DNA of 26,991 nt, taken from Plakobranchus ocellatus (lineage: Eukaryota; Mollusca; Gastropoda; Plakobranchidae). The stretch lies in the NCBI GenBank assembly GCA_019648995.1, contig BLXT01006233.1, forward strand, positions 805,226 through 832,216, in the 5' to 3' direction. The translations under genes and the position numbers were made by a program. Of this stretch, positions 9,344 through 19,128 are shown in pieces (positions within the stretch are counted from its first letter, which is position 1; every line of letters starts with the position of its first letter). The notes below the pieces were generated by a model. That model ran no database searches. It was not told the origin of the DNA and was given only the letters and a program-made list of their open reading frames with translations.

Positions 9344-10705
9344 TCTTTTCTTTTTAATATATGCTACATTCAAAGTAGATCTAGGTCAAAATGAGGTTTT
9401 GAGAAATATTTCCTTGGGAAGGTGTCACTTATGTTAAAAAAAAAATTCTTGTTAACATTAATTGTAACTATTTTCTCACCAAAGTGACTTACCAAATGGC
9501 CTGTAGTAATCTCTGCCATCATTTCTTGCTTCCCGCCTCCACCAATGTCAAACCTGTACATTGCCAGCTCGCTCACGCTCACTAACTTGGCCTTATTTCT
9601 GTCAAAGTCGCACACTATGTTCAGGGAGGGACTGTCCGAGTTAACATTCTTAGGTTTGATCGCCCTCAACTTGACTGACTCGTATGTATCTGAGGGGAGA
9701 TACAGAACATCGCTTAAACTTTTAGGCAAGGTCGCGCCTTGTGAGATCAAGAATAAAGAGAGGCAAAAACTTTACTACATTATTCGCATTCTACACGTCC
9801 GAGAAACTGAACCTAAGAGTATTTTGGGAGGTGGATAAAGGCTACGAAGTCATCTGACAGTTAGTGTGTCGAAGTGAACGGCAAATAATCACAAACTGCT
9901 GCAATAATTTCATGCATTTGGGAATCAATGCAATATATCTTTTTTTCCTAACATGTTTCTACCAACAGGCTTACATTTTCTAACGTGATAGGAAATTTTG
10001 TGCCTACAAATGCATACAATACCAGAAANNNNNNNNNNNNNNNNNNNNNNNNNNNNNNNNNNNNNNNNNNNNNNNNNNNNNNNNNNNNCGTAAGGCAACT
10101 GTTGCAATGAGCGAAACTAAAGGCTGGGTCAGCTCAGTAGAAAAAACCCACAAGCTGTCTAAAACATCAGCTTGAACTCGATCTTGGCCTTTGGCAGAGT
10201 TGCAATGGGAGCCGAAGTGCGGTATGAGTGTTAAAGCCTGTTCTTCTCTCATAGATCCACCTATATCCCCAGTCTATTTTGACTTTAGATTTATACCTGA
10301 AAAAAATTTTAAACAAAATGCGAAATAAAAGATTGCCCAAGACACATGCAACCACAATAGCCATTAAAGTAGTGATACCGGCAAGAGCAGCGTAACATGT
10401 CAACCATTCCTAACGTGAAAAACAACTTGAACTATTCAGGAACTATATCAGGCTGAGTAATCGAACTCAGAAAGATCTTAACATTAAGATGATAAGGAGT
10501 TTACCCAAAGATGAGAATTGCCTTACTTAAAAAATAATAGCCCAAGTATGTTTATGGCAAGATATGATTGTTTTTGTTTTGTTTTCGCATTTTAAAGCGA
10601 AACTTTTAACGCAGGTTAAAACTTATATCCAAAATACCTACCTTTTACTGCTGCAGCCGTTACGAGCAGAAAACTTAAAACCAACCAGACTGGTGTAAGA
10701 GTCAT
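7479..10705 (-). CDS. CREP-like secreted Ig/C-type-lectin protein, copy 1 (spliced, about 411 aa)
   Basis: Predicted secreted immune-type lectin. Coding exons are 10705-10642, 9689-9493 and 8453-7479, joined in phases 1 and 0 with GT/AG borders throughout. Domains in order: signal peptide (about 1-19); Ig-like domain (about 22-150) with cysteines near 48 and 129; a cysteine-bearing stalk and coiled coil (about 165-285) with an adjacent Cys pair near 177-178 and a KCS cysteine further on, probably for multimerisation; CTLD (about 290-411) with four core cysteines near 313, 385, 398 and 406. N-glycosylation sequons NGS and NLT are present. The order signal-Ig-coiled coil-CTLD is that of gastropod CREPs, relatives of the FREPs. 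The CTLD has no EPN/QPD in the long loop and no WND before the third cysteine, so classic calcium-dependent sugar binding is doubtful. The gene is a tandem paralogue of the one at 17321-21214, with no indel between them except at the C-terminus. Family assignment is strong; ligand and species are inference. Confidence 0.85.
9311..9335. repeat. TA microsatellite in intron 2 of copy 1
   Basis: About twelve TA units between the Ig exon and the terminal exon, matching the longer tract at 19081-19126. Confidence 0.9.
9493..9689 (-). CDS. Exon 3 of copy 1: first half of the Ig-like domain
   Basis: The exon is 197 bases. Its acceptor is the pyrimidine tract ending CTCCCCTCAG, and its donor is TTG followed by GTAAGT, a near-consensus site. 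It encodes DTYESVKLRAIKP onward, including IVCDFD with the first Ig cysteine and the GGGGKQEMMAEITTG stretch. It leaves the frame in phase 0. The open frame runs past both splice sites, so the longer uninterrupted frame here is not the real protein. Confidence 0.85.
10029..10088. other. Assembly gap (60 N) in intron 1 of copy 1
   Basis: The gap lies between ACCAGAAA and GTAAGGCAAC. In copy 2 the same flanks are about 20 bases apart, joined by an A-run (20568-20592), so the true gap is likely short and caused by a homopolymer. Confidence 0.9.
10167..10409 (-). other. Hydrophobic-segment ORF in intron 1 of copy 1 (possible alternative or relic exon)
   Basis: Behind an AG acceptor (CACGTTAG) lies an open frame starting EWLTCYAALAGITTLMAIV. 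It encodes about 30 hydrophobic residues, then a basic stretch (RYKSKVK) and an aromatic tail before a stop at 10167. It looks like a transmembrane helix with a cytoplasmic tail. It sits on the gene strand between the signal-peptide and Ig exons. The frame is phase 0 at the acceptor, while the signal-peptide exon ends in phase 1, so direct splicing would not read it. It could be an unused relic exon, an exon of another isoform, or chance. Confidence 0.3.
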
Positions 10706-10713
10706 CTTGACGG
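10642..10713 (-). CDS. Exon 2 of copy 1: signal-peptide exon
   Basis: Reading the minus strand, a pyrimidine-rich tract ending in TAG precedes 10713, eight untranslated bases follow, then ATG at 10705. The frame encodes 21 residues beginning MTLTPVWLVLSF, a hydrophobic core and a small-residue cleavage region VTAAA. It ends in phase 1 at 10642 before a GTAGGT donor. The phase-1 G joins AT of the next exon to give Asp. The matching exon in the other copy has the same border positions, which supports the model. Confidence 0.85.
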
Positions 10714-10889
10714 CTAGAAGGATGAATGTGACACAATGTGTAAAATATCAGATTAAAAAATTACTTCATTGTCCAGCATTGGCTGTAAAATATAATGATA
10801 TTAAAGAGAACTGAAATAATATGTATAGAAGTGTATGAGTTCAATGTTTTATCTAACAAAAATTAAGCGATTGTCTTGGCTAACTATTA

Positions 10890-10890
<1 letters not shown>

Positions 10891-10920
<30 letters not shown>
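10891..10920. repeat. GT microsatellite in the 5'UTR intron of copy 1
   Basis: About fourteen GT units with one TT interruption. The same position in copy 2 (21402-21420) has a shorter tract. Confidence 0.9.
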
Positions 10921-13528
10921 CTGTGCGCTGTGGAGGATAGGAGGAATCCTTTTATGGAAAGAACAAAAATTAAATTGCTAATTTTTATTGACACAAAGAG
11001 ATATTTGCTCTACTTTCGTTGATAGACAGACTCCTTGAAATCGAAAACGAGTGGTAAAATTTAATTAAATATTGTGTAATGCTTGAAAGTAACTTATTAC
11101 ATGCAATGACACCTGTCGGCCCAGCAAGAGTAATTGTAACTGTGATGAGTCAAAGACCGAGTCCATACCTGTTCTTTATTTCAAGTGTCAGATTTTAAGC
11201 AAGTATGAGCAATTGACTTTCATCACTTGCTCTCTGCTTACACGCTTCCAAGAAGCGGATGTATATGATTGCTATGAGCTCAGCTCATGCCGCACATATG
11301 TAACTAACATGTTTTCTGAAGGTACGCTCAGGTCCTTTATGTCGATTGAAACGCCCAAACGTTGTATCTAAAGATTTTTTTTTCTTTCTAAAATGTTTTC
11401 AATTAAACTATGAATCGTTTGAATATCATGTTACGCTATTCCGTTTTTTTTTTTTTTTTTTTTTTCAAAATGTGACGCCACCAGAGCAAACCAATCTCAA
11501 GGCCATTTTCATCATAGCCTTTTGTAAAAATATTGTCTGAAACGGGCACTTAAAGCACTATTGCCCAGTTCGAACATCTTTTGAGATTACTGGAAAAAGG
11601 TTTACGTCTTTTCTTCTATTAGCAATATAGTCACCACACAAATAAATCTCAACAAACTTTCTTGATGATATTTGTTGCTTTTAGCTTGATTTTAAAGTAT
11701 TTGATAAACATGAGCTGTTAATAATTGTTCATAGAGTTGACAAAATACGTTGAGTATAAAAAAAAACAACCTCTAATGTGTTTTTATTGATATGAAGCTT
11801 CATTTTAGAATATATCATAACATAGAACTATGTGTTTTGAATTTGTAATGCCTGAATTATACGCCAGCATCCTTTGCTGACTATAGAAAAAAGACATTTT
11901 ATACCTTGTTTACCTTAAAAAGGATTCAAAATACCAAGCAACGAGAGTGTGAAAGGGGCTCGTCGATAATAAAATCGTACATATTCAGTGGTGATCCGAT
12001 GATTTGCCTTCAGTGTATCTAACTTGTGATTAGAAAGGCATAAGTTCAGTCAATATGCTTTCATCTAAGATACTGGAGTATCAATCATCAATTTACACCA
12101 TTCATTTTGATTTGGTTTGATTTGTGAATAAACCTTTTCAAAATAGGGTGACCTCAAACTTTCAGACTCTCGTGATGCAAGGGGTTTGGTAGCGGGCTCA
12201 ACTCGAACCCGCAAAAAAAGGTTTCCTGAAAATCTCAGCGCTTTTATACGTTAGACATAGTGCCACCAAATCCCCCGACCATTCGGTTACATAATCTTCT
12301 TCCCTGTTTGATCCAGCCCTAATGATAGGAACCATTGTGTTCTAATCTATGCAAATTAAATGGGGAGAGGGAAAATGAAAACGCCAAAGATATTAATGTC
12401 TTCACTCTTAATTATTCTCTGCGAATTGTGGATGTACTTTACATTGTGATGGTTTCTTTTTTTTTAATTTTGACAATGCAAACCTAAAGACTCGGAAAAG
12501 CAGATGAAAACTCATGAAATGATTTTCCTACAAAGAAGTCTAACTACTTAAAATATGACAAAAATTATTAGTCGTTTATATCCCTTTTTTTTGTTTTAAA
12601 TGTGTATGAAGTCTAAGTCTTCCCGAACCTATGAGGACCGAAAATCTTGAGATCATTTTATTGGTCAAGATCATTTTATAGGTCACGCTCTAAACGTAGA
12701 AAAAAAATACGAAAAAGACAATGTATTAAACGATGATATTAAGTTTACAAAGTTGTGCATCTGCGCTAACAAAATTTTTTTCCAGGTTGTATTTTCTTAA
12801 CTTAGGTTTCATGTTCATAGCAATTTGAAGGTGAGTTCAGACCATACTATTGATGTTCTATTATTTGTCGAAACGAAGTGTCTATTCTGAACGGTGTAAC
12901 ATTGAAAGAAAGCAGAATCTACGAAAAATCAACGTTCTTGCCAAAGTTGCGCCATTCATTTAACACTGGATGAAATGTTGTGGATAGAGACAATGTTTTA
13001 GGATTTATCCTAACTTTTAATTTACTGAAACCCTTTCTTATGGTAAAAAAAAACCAACAACAAACCATAAGCCTCCACTACGTAACAGAGTCGTCTACTC
13101 AAATGAAGCTTAATGCGTAAAATGAACATTTTCACAAACATCTCAGGTTTGATTACATGATCACTTTTGAAGATGAAAATTAAATCATTTCACTTAAAAC
13201 ATTGTCAACAGTTTCAAAATCAATCAAACACACTGCAGGGTACGTTGATGTGAAGTGTTCGACTGTTAGAAAATTACATCAATGGAAGTTTACCGAGAAC
13301 AACGTAGCTTTTTTTGTGCTTTACAAGTTGCCTGACAACATTCGCACAAAATGGTCAACTAAATCATAGGTGCACTATTTCAAATGGAGACAACAATTGC
13401 AAAATAAAATAAAAAAAAAACAGCAACAACTACGGCGACGATGTCGGCGAGACAAGAATAGCAAGAGTAACAAAAAATTATATTATCTTTGAAAAGATGC
13501 TAACTGTCAATAAATACGAAATACTCAC

Positions 13529-13595
13529 CAAGAGAGGTGCTACCTATGCCAAGCTCTACAAGGGTCGGTCTTCCTTGATTTCGAAGAGGTAGACT
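13529..13595 (-). other. 5'UTR exon of copy 1 (predicted)
   Basis: About 25 bases downstream of a TATAAAA box on the minus strand there is an initiator-like ATGTTAGTC. A block strongly conserved with the second gene follows and ends in CTTG|GTGAGT, a good donor, at 13529. The signal-peptide exon starts behind an acceptor, so an upstream noncoding exon is needed, and this is the best candidate. The transcription start is inferred from TATA spacing. Confidence 0.6.
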
Positions 13596-13614
13596 AACAT
13601 TTAAGATGAACCTG

Positions 13615-13621
13615 TTTTATA
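13615..13621 (-). promoter_or_regulatory. TATA box of copy 1
   Basis: TATAAAA on the minus strand, about 25-30 bases before the predicted start of the 5'UTR exon. The same box occurs at the same spacing in the second copy (22545-22551), while the bases around it have changed. Confidence 0.6.
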
Positions 13622-15086
13622 GTGCTCAAAAATGTAAATATAGGCATCAGTTAAATTTATCACCTTTTCTTCAGAGATTTATGAAGCTAGAGAAATGTAG
13701 GAATAAGTATGCAAATGTCCGATATAAAAAAAATTCAAACAAAAAACTGCATTTTTTATTGTCCAACGAGAAGTTGAACATTTTTTATTACATTGAATAC
13801 AAGCAAAAGTGTTGAGAAAGCAATATATACATTGTATAATGTATAGTCACATGCACATTTATGTTTGATAAAATACTTGATACCCAATATAATGGTATTA
13901 TGATGTAGATTTTATGTATTTCGTCGGCCAACTTATGTTCAATATTTTTATGGTGTATGTGCACAACAAACCAATACAACGCTTTGTGCTTCTATAATAA
14001 ACCTAAGCTGCTAATTATTACAAATGAAAACAATAATAATTCACTCCCCATTTGCGTGTCCTATTCTAAATTCCTTGTTCTTGGCAACGTGGATAGTTGA
14101 TTTATTTGTCACCCATAATTACTAATAACTTGCATTAACACACCACTCATGTTTTTGTAGTCAGTTCTCAATATGTTGCTATATTTTCAGCATCTTTTTC
14201 AATGAGCAGTGGATGCTACAATTATTTTTTAAGTACCTTGTTTCAGATCCACTCCTTAGAGTAGCTCTAATTTGCATTTTTTTGCTCTGCTTATGGTCAA
14301 GCTCAATCAAACTATCTTAGTTAGTACAAAATACTTTAAATTTGTCATTTTTCTTTTGAGTTTTAGAAGATAATATCAGTTTGTTCATGGTTTTTCTGGA
14401 AGTTTAGAGGAAAATTTAATATTCACTCTAATATCACACATTTCGTTTTTATGTAGTCCCACCATTAAAATGTTTGACATTACTTTAAGTATTGACATAT
14501 ATCTAGAGGATGCCATTAGATAGAATCTCTTTTTAGTTTGTAATGTTTGTATAAAGCAAGAAATCATTCCTAATTTATTACGTTTTAAAACTTTTTGTTT
14601 TACGACCAAAATTGCTCCGGATTTCAAACCTAGCAAACAAACAAAAAAAGAAAATAACTTGCCTTGTCTTAAGTGAAAACATGCAAAAAAAAAAGTATTT
14701 AGTTTTATTACAAAGGCTAGGCTTTATGAGAATTTATTGCACAAATCAAAGAAAACTTTTGATAGGTACAAAAAAGAAAAAGTAAGGGACACTATAAATA
14801 ACCAGAACAGTTTTCTACGAGTTTAGTTCAATATTTATCCCTTCGAGAAAAGAAATTTTGGAACAAATTTGATGTTGAAGACATTTTTTTCGGAATACAT
14901 TTTTCGCAGTTATTTTTTGCTTAATACTCGTAAAAAGCATCTGTATTGATCTGCATCGACGATACATATCGATTTATACGAATACTGCTCGGAAAATAGT
15001 AGGAAAACTGCCATTTGCCTTTGTATCAAACTGAACTTGGTTAAAACTTTCTTTGGTTGTTTGGCTACTTCTCAATGAATTCGGTG
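13622..15086. other. Upstream flank of copy 1, conserved in copy 2
   Basis: Noncoding DNA upstream of the promoter, aligned to 22552-24220. Short frames differ between the copies, so they are not genes. At its right end TACGAATACTGCTCGGAAAA is a decayed match to TACGAGGGCTGCTCGGAAAG at 24115-24134 in copy 2. Confidence 0.6.
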
Positions 15087-16748
15087 TCAGAACTATACAA
15101 CAATTTTAATCTCTAGATGTACGAATATTCGATGCGGGAACTGTTATGCCACATGATCACATTCCTCGCCCATAATTTTTTGGAAGATGACCAGTCTTTA
15201 TGATTCTTTGCAAATCGAATGTTCAAAGGTCAGATTTGCTCGCTCTTATACCTTCCCCATCATACAATAATATGTGTACAAGACTCCGTATGCGTTTAAA
15301 GTGCCGACATCAATGTTTTTCTGTATGCATGAAGGAACCTGTTTAATTGCCTTGTTGCCTTGCAACGTCACTACCGGGCATCACCTGGTTTCCGGGCTCT
15401 TGGCCAGTCAGACGTAACTGCATTTTTCTGTCTAAACACTAGATTAGCGTGTCAACAGCTGTACTCATCTTTTCGAAAACAGCTTTTTAAAAAAATTTGG
15501 AGCCTATTGTAATTTACTCTGAGATACCCTAAGCTTGATGTAGAAACATGCATTTGAGCGCAGATTCAGTTTTTTTATTGCTTAATTTGATGCGTTACAA
15601 CAGTTTTATCGAAAATGTGATCTGGTCGGCCTAGCAAGCAACTGTAGATCTAACTATAAAACTTTAAAATCTGATCAAACGTTATTGAAAAACTTTAGAG
15701 TAAATTAGCCATAAAAAATTGACGAATCAATTTGTGCAATTATAAATCTAAATTTGTATAGCTGTTAGTTTTCCTCCTAGTCTGAGTTTTTTTTTTATTA
15801 TATAGATCTAATAGGAACACCTCAGTAACCTTAACCTGGCAACAGTGAGAAGTGGCTAGCGTCACTATTCAAGTCCGGGAAAAAAACTAAAAATAATATT
15901 GTGTAACAAGGCAATAGGATTCTTTAACATCACAAAGATAGAGAAAAAAAAGATTATCTTTGTAGAGAACTCATTTTCACTTATTTTGGCTTCACTGTTT
16001 TCCTTTCTCCATGGTATTTCGGGAAGACATAAAACCTCCCTCGTACGGGGTGGGTAGCAATGAGTCATTATGCTACATCAGAATTTATTTTCCCACTACA
16101 GACTGATTTTTTTTTATTTAATCAAATTGCGGTAATGATGCAAAAAGCTCAAAACTACGAATTATAGTATTATAAACATCAGTTAATTTAAGCATGTTTT
16201 CATTTGTCACTCAAGGCTTGGATTAAAAAAAGAAGATGGATATTAATGTATAGAGAACTCAAATATATTACTGTTACATTATTATTTTCAAATATTTAAA
16301 TGTCGGTTCCTCTCTAACAGCAAAAAATAATATTCAGACTTGGTAACAAAGCTTTGAAAAAGGTTATTTTGACGCATATTCACTTTTGACTATATTAATG
16401 ATTTTAATCTTTTTTTGTTATTCAGAGAATTTTGAACTAACATATATTTTTTTTGCTTGGAAAATATGTTTGCAAAAATACCTACCAAGACGCAAAGTCA
16501 AGATATCTGCCTTTGAGAAAAATACAATAGCCAGCCTGTGTTTTCAAGAAATATCTTTTTCGGGAGATTCAGGACTTGATCCCCATTTGAAAACTGCATT
16601 CTTTTCTTTTATTAATTTCAAGAACCAAATCTGTATGAAAAGTTTATATCAGAAATATAAGTAGCCTAAAGTTTGTTAGTTTGTAAAGAAAAAAAACCGT
16701 CTTGCAATTTTACAAACGTGTAGATTGCACATCTATATATATTTATTT
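15087..16748. other. AT-rich spacer between the two duplication units
   Basis: Between the upstream flank of gene 1 and the downstream flank of gene 2. No frame here has protein-like composition. A somewhat GC-rich patch near 15370-15410 is unassigned. Confidence 0.55.
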
Positions 16749-16925
16749 TATGCATCATTATCATCATCAATGTCATAATCATCATATATTTGTCATCATA
16801 ACGATAATCATTTTTCGTCCTTATCATGATCACCATAATCATTTATCGTCATCACCATCACTATGATCATTTATCGTCATTAACATTGATTATGATGATG
16901 ATCATCATCATCCATCATCAAAATA
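16749..16925. repeat. TCA/ATC-rich microsatellite at the left edge of duplication copy 2
   Basis: Same degenerate trinucleotide tract as 6398-6560, with an extra block at its left. About 500 bases that follow the tract in copy 1 are absent here. Confidence 0.8.
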
Positions 16926-17148
16926 ATCTACCCCCTCGAATTTGTTTTGTTTTCTTCGCACCAAAGACCACATGATAGTGATAGCAGTTTGAAGTATATG
17001 ATCTGTTTAAGCGCCGCGCCGAAACTTTTTCATATTACTACCGTCGCTTTGATGGAAAAAAAGATTATATTATAAAAGAAGCCGTTCTAAGCTTTCGTTT
17101 ATCAGATAAACAAACAGTAAACCAACACACTAGATGCAATTGCTTGAC

Positions 17149-17154
17149 TTTATT
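17149..17154 (-). promoter_or_regulatory. Polyadenylation signal of copy 2
   Basis: AATAAA on the minus strand, about 170 bases after the stop codon, in the same conserved block as the signal of copy 1. Confidence 0.6.
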
Positions 17155-17320
17155 GATAATCTTTGTCCAAAATTCACATTGTATTAATTATCTCGTCTGC
17201 TGCTGGTACAAGTTCTTAATATTATAGCTATATCTTGCTCTAAGTAATTATCGATTTGTGTTTTGGATGGTTACGTCTGCAAAGAATAATAATTGCTTGA
17301 TCTGATTTTTATATGGTTTC

Positions 17321-18328
17321 TTAAAACTTTTCAGCCTCGCGGATATGAGGAGGTTGTACCAAGGGTATCTCACAGACAACTTTCGAGGGCTGATTACAAG
17401 CAATGTTGGAAAGGCCATTCGGATCAATGTTGAGACAGTTTTTGTATGGACCTCGATTTGTAAGCTTTCCGCCTTCCCACATCACATTTTGCACAGGCTT
17501 CCGGCTGTAGTAATAAACAAAATTACCCTCGCTCGCTGAGTCGCTTGCGCCCAAGTAGTAGACGTGTTGTCCCGTGGTCTTCAAGAAAAATGTGACAAAC
17601 ATCTGTTCAAATTTATCGCTGAACTCAACAATATGGCCACCAGCGTGTTTGCACATTGAATTCAATGTTGTTAGACTATAGATACCCTCTTGTTTTCCGA
17701 CAGCGTATACTTGATTTCTGTAAATGCTGGAGACGTCAAAATCATTCTTATTAATTGAAAAAAGTTTTAAGAAAATACGGCTTGTCCGTTCCAGCTTAAT
17801 AACCGTGCTTTCCAAATATTCAACTCTACTACTAAGATTTACAAGTTTCTCCTCCTGAAGATCCGACCCAACGTCAACTGCCTGCTTTTTCTGAATGCTG
17901 CTTAGTTCTACAGATAGATTACTTATCTGTTCACGCAAATCCTCTATTTCAATCTCATTATTTTCGACATCAGGTATCACTGCCGAACATTTGCTTACTC
18001 CTTTTTCTAAACTGTCGATTGCCTTGGTGTGAGCTTGCACTGCCTCAGACGATACACAGCATTCTTCAATTTTTTCTTGTAATTCAGTCACAGGAACACT
18101 AGCAGGATTTTTGCTCTTGCATAAGGAACCGTTTACACCTTTTACCTTAATAGATCTGGTCAGTGAAAGTTCCTCGCCGTTTCCTCTCAAGCCTGTCGCT
18201 TTACAAGAGTAACTGTGACAGTAACCGTCTGTGTTTGATGCATAAGTAACAGACAAGATATATCTAGACTTTTCTTCATTCCGCATTATTCCAGAAGCGC
18301 TGATTTCCAAATCACTAAGACCGTACGT
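17321..18328 (-). CDS. Exon 4 of copy 2: rest of Ig domain, coiled coil and CTLD
   Basis: Terminal exon of 335 codons plus TAA. It starts at TYGLSDLE behind a T-rich tract ending in CAG. It aligns to the copy-1 exon without gaps up to CEIPL, then continues with 12 residues in place of one Met. It contains the second Ig cysteine, the adjacent Cys pair in EECCVSS, the coiled coil and the four CTLD cysteines. As in copy 1, the in-frame ATG upstream (18358) is intronic. Confidence 0.88.
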   Translation of the reverse strand, partial: TYGLSDLEISASGIMRNEEKSRYILSVTYASNTDGYCHSYSCKATGLRGNGEELSLTRSIKVKGVNGSLCKSKNPASVPVTELQEKIEECCVSSEAVQAHTKAIDSLEKGVSKCSAVIPDVENNEIEIEDLREQISNLSVELSSIQKKQAVDVGSDLQEEKLVNLSSRVEYLESTVIKLERTSRIFLKLFSINKNDFDVSSIYRNQVYAVGKQEGIYSLTTLNSMCKHAGGHIVEFSDKFEQMFVTFFLKTTGQHVYYLGASDSASEGNFVYYYSRKPVQNVMWEGGKLTNRGPYKNCLNIDPNGLSNIACNQPSKVVCEIPLVQPPHIREAEKF

Positions 18329-19078
18329 CTGAAATATTATCAAAAACGGAAAGGCCATTTGAGTTTTCGCGGAGGCTTAAAGCTGGAATAATTTTTTTTT
18401 CTGTTTCATTTGTTTAAGAATGCCAGTTTCTTTAAACTTTAAAACCATTCTTACTTTTTATTTAGGTTATCATCTCATCGAGACATAGCCAAATGCTAGC
18501 CTGAGCTTTTCTTTAAAATTACCTCTTGAAAAAACGATGGATTAATCAAAATATGTATGTTAGGCTTGTTTTTTAAAGATTATGTAGAGTTTGATCGATA
18601 TTTTCCCACCCAAACAAATAAGAAAAAATGTTCGACAGAATCAATTAAAAAAATAGAAGAATCTATGGCTTTACAGACATTTAAAGTTAGTCGATACAAT
18701 TTGGCAAGAAAAACCGTTTCTTTTGCAAATTTAAAGTTATCAGAAACCAGTTTAAAAAATTTTAGTTTGATTTAGAACTTAAAGAAATAATAAAAATGGA
18801 GTCTGTCTAAGGATTGAATGTAAATATTTCTTGAATATTAAAAAACAATGAGCCAACAGTTTAAGCATGTTTTTTTAACGAAAAAAACTCTGTATATTTT
18901 ATTTGTTTTTTTATCTATCCCATGCTTCGTGAACTGCGAAACAACAGAAAATCTTTGTGTCCTTTAATAAACACATGTTCTTAAATCTTAATCTTGATGT
19001 AAAAGCTAACAAAACTTGCAGTTTATATATTTTTTTTAATCTTTAAGACAAGGCTCTTTTGGCAAAAAACATAAATTA

Positions 19079-19128
<50 letters not shown>

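Larger units (their letters stand above)
6380..15086. repeat. Tandem duplication unit, left copy
   Basis: This stretch aligns block by block with about 16800-24220, covering downstream flank, whole gene, promoter and upstream flank. Large differences: about 6540-7040 and about 10960-12615 have no clear counterpart in the right copy, and the right copy has an extra transposon. The left edge lies in TCA-rich microsatellite DNA; the right edge is at the bases TTCGGTG near 15086. Confidence 0.85.

Noticed and set aside
9545-9838. Plus-strand frames over the Ig exon (also 19259-19549)
   Set aside because: They are antisense shadows of the minus-strand Ig exon and run through its splice sites.
10960-12615. 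Extra DNA in the copy-1 5'UTR intron as a transposon insertion
   Set aside because: I found no terminal inverted repeats, target duplication or coding frame, and copy 2 has its own unrelated DNA there.
13606-13815. Frames upstream of both promoters (also 22592-22909 and 13788-13979)
   Set aside because: The two copies differ by indels that break the frames, so no protein is conserved.
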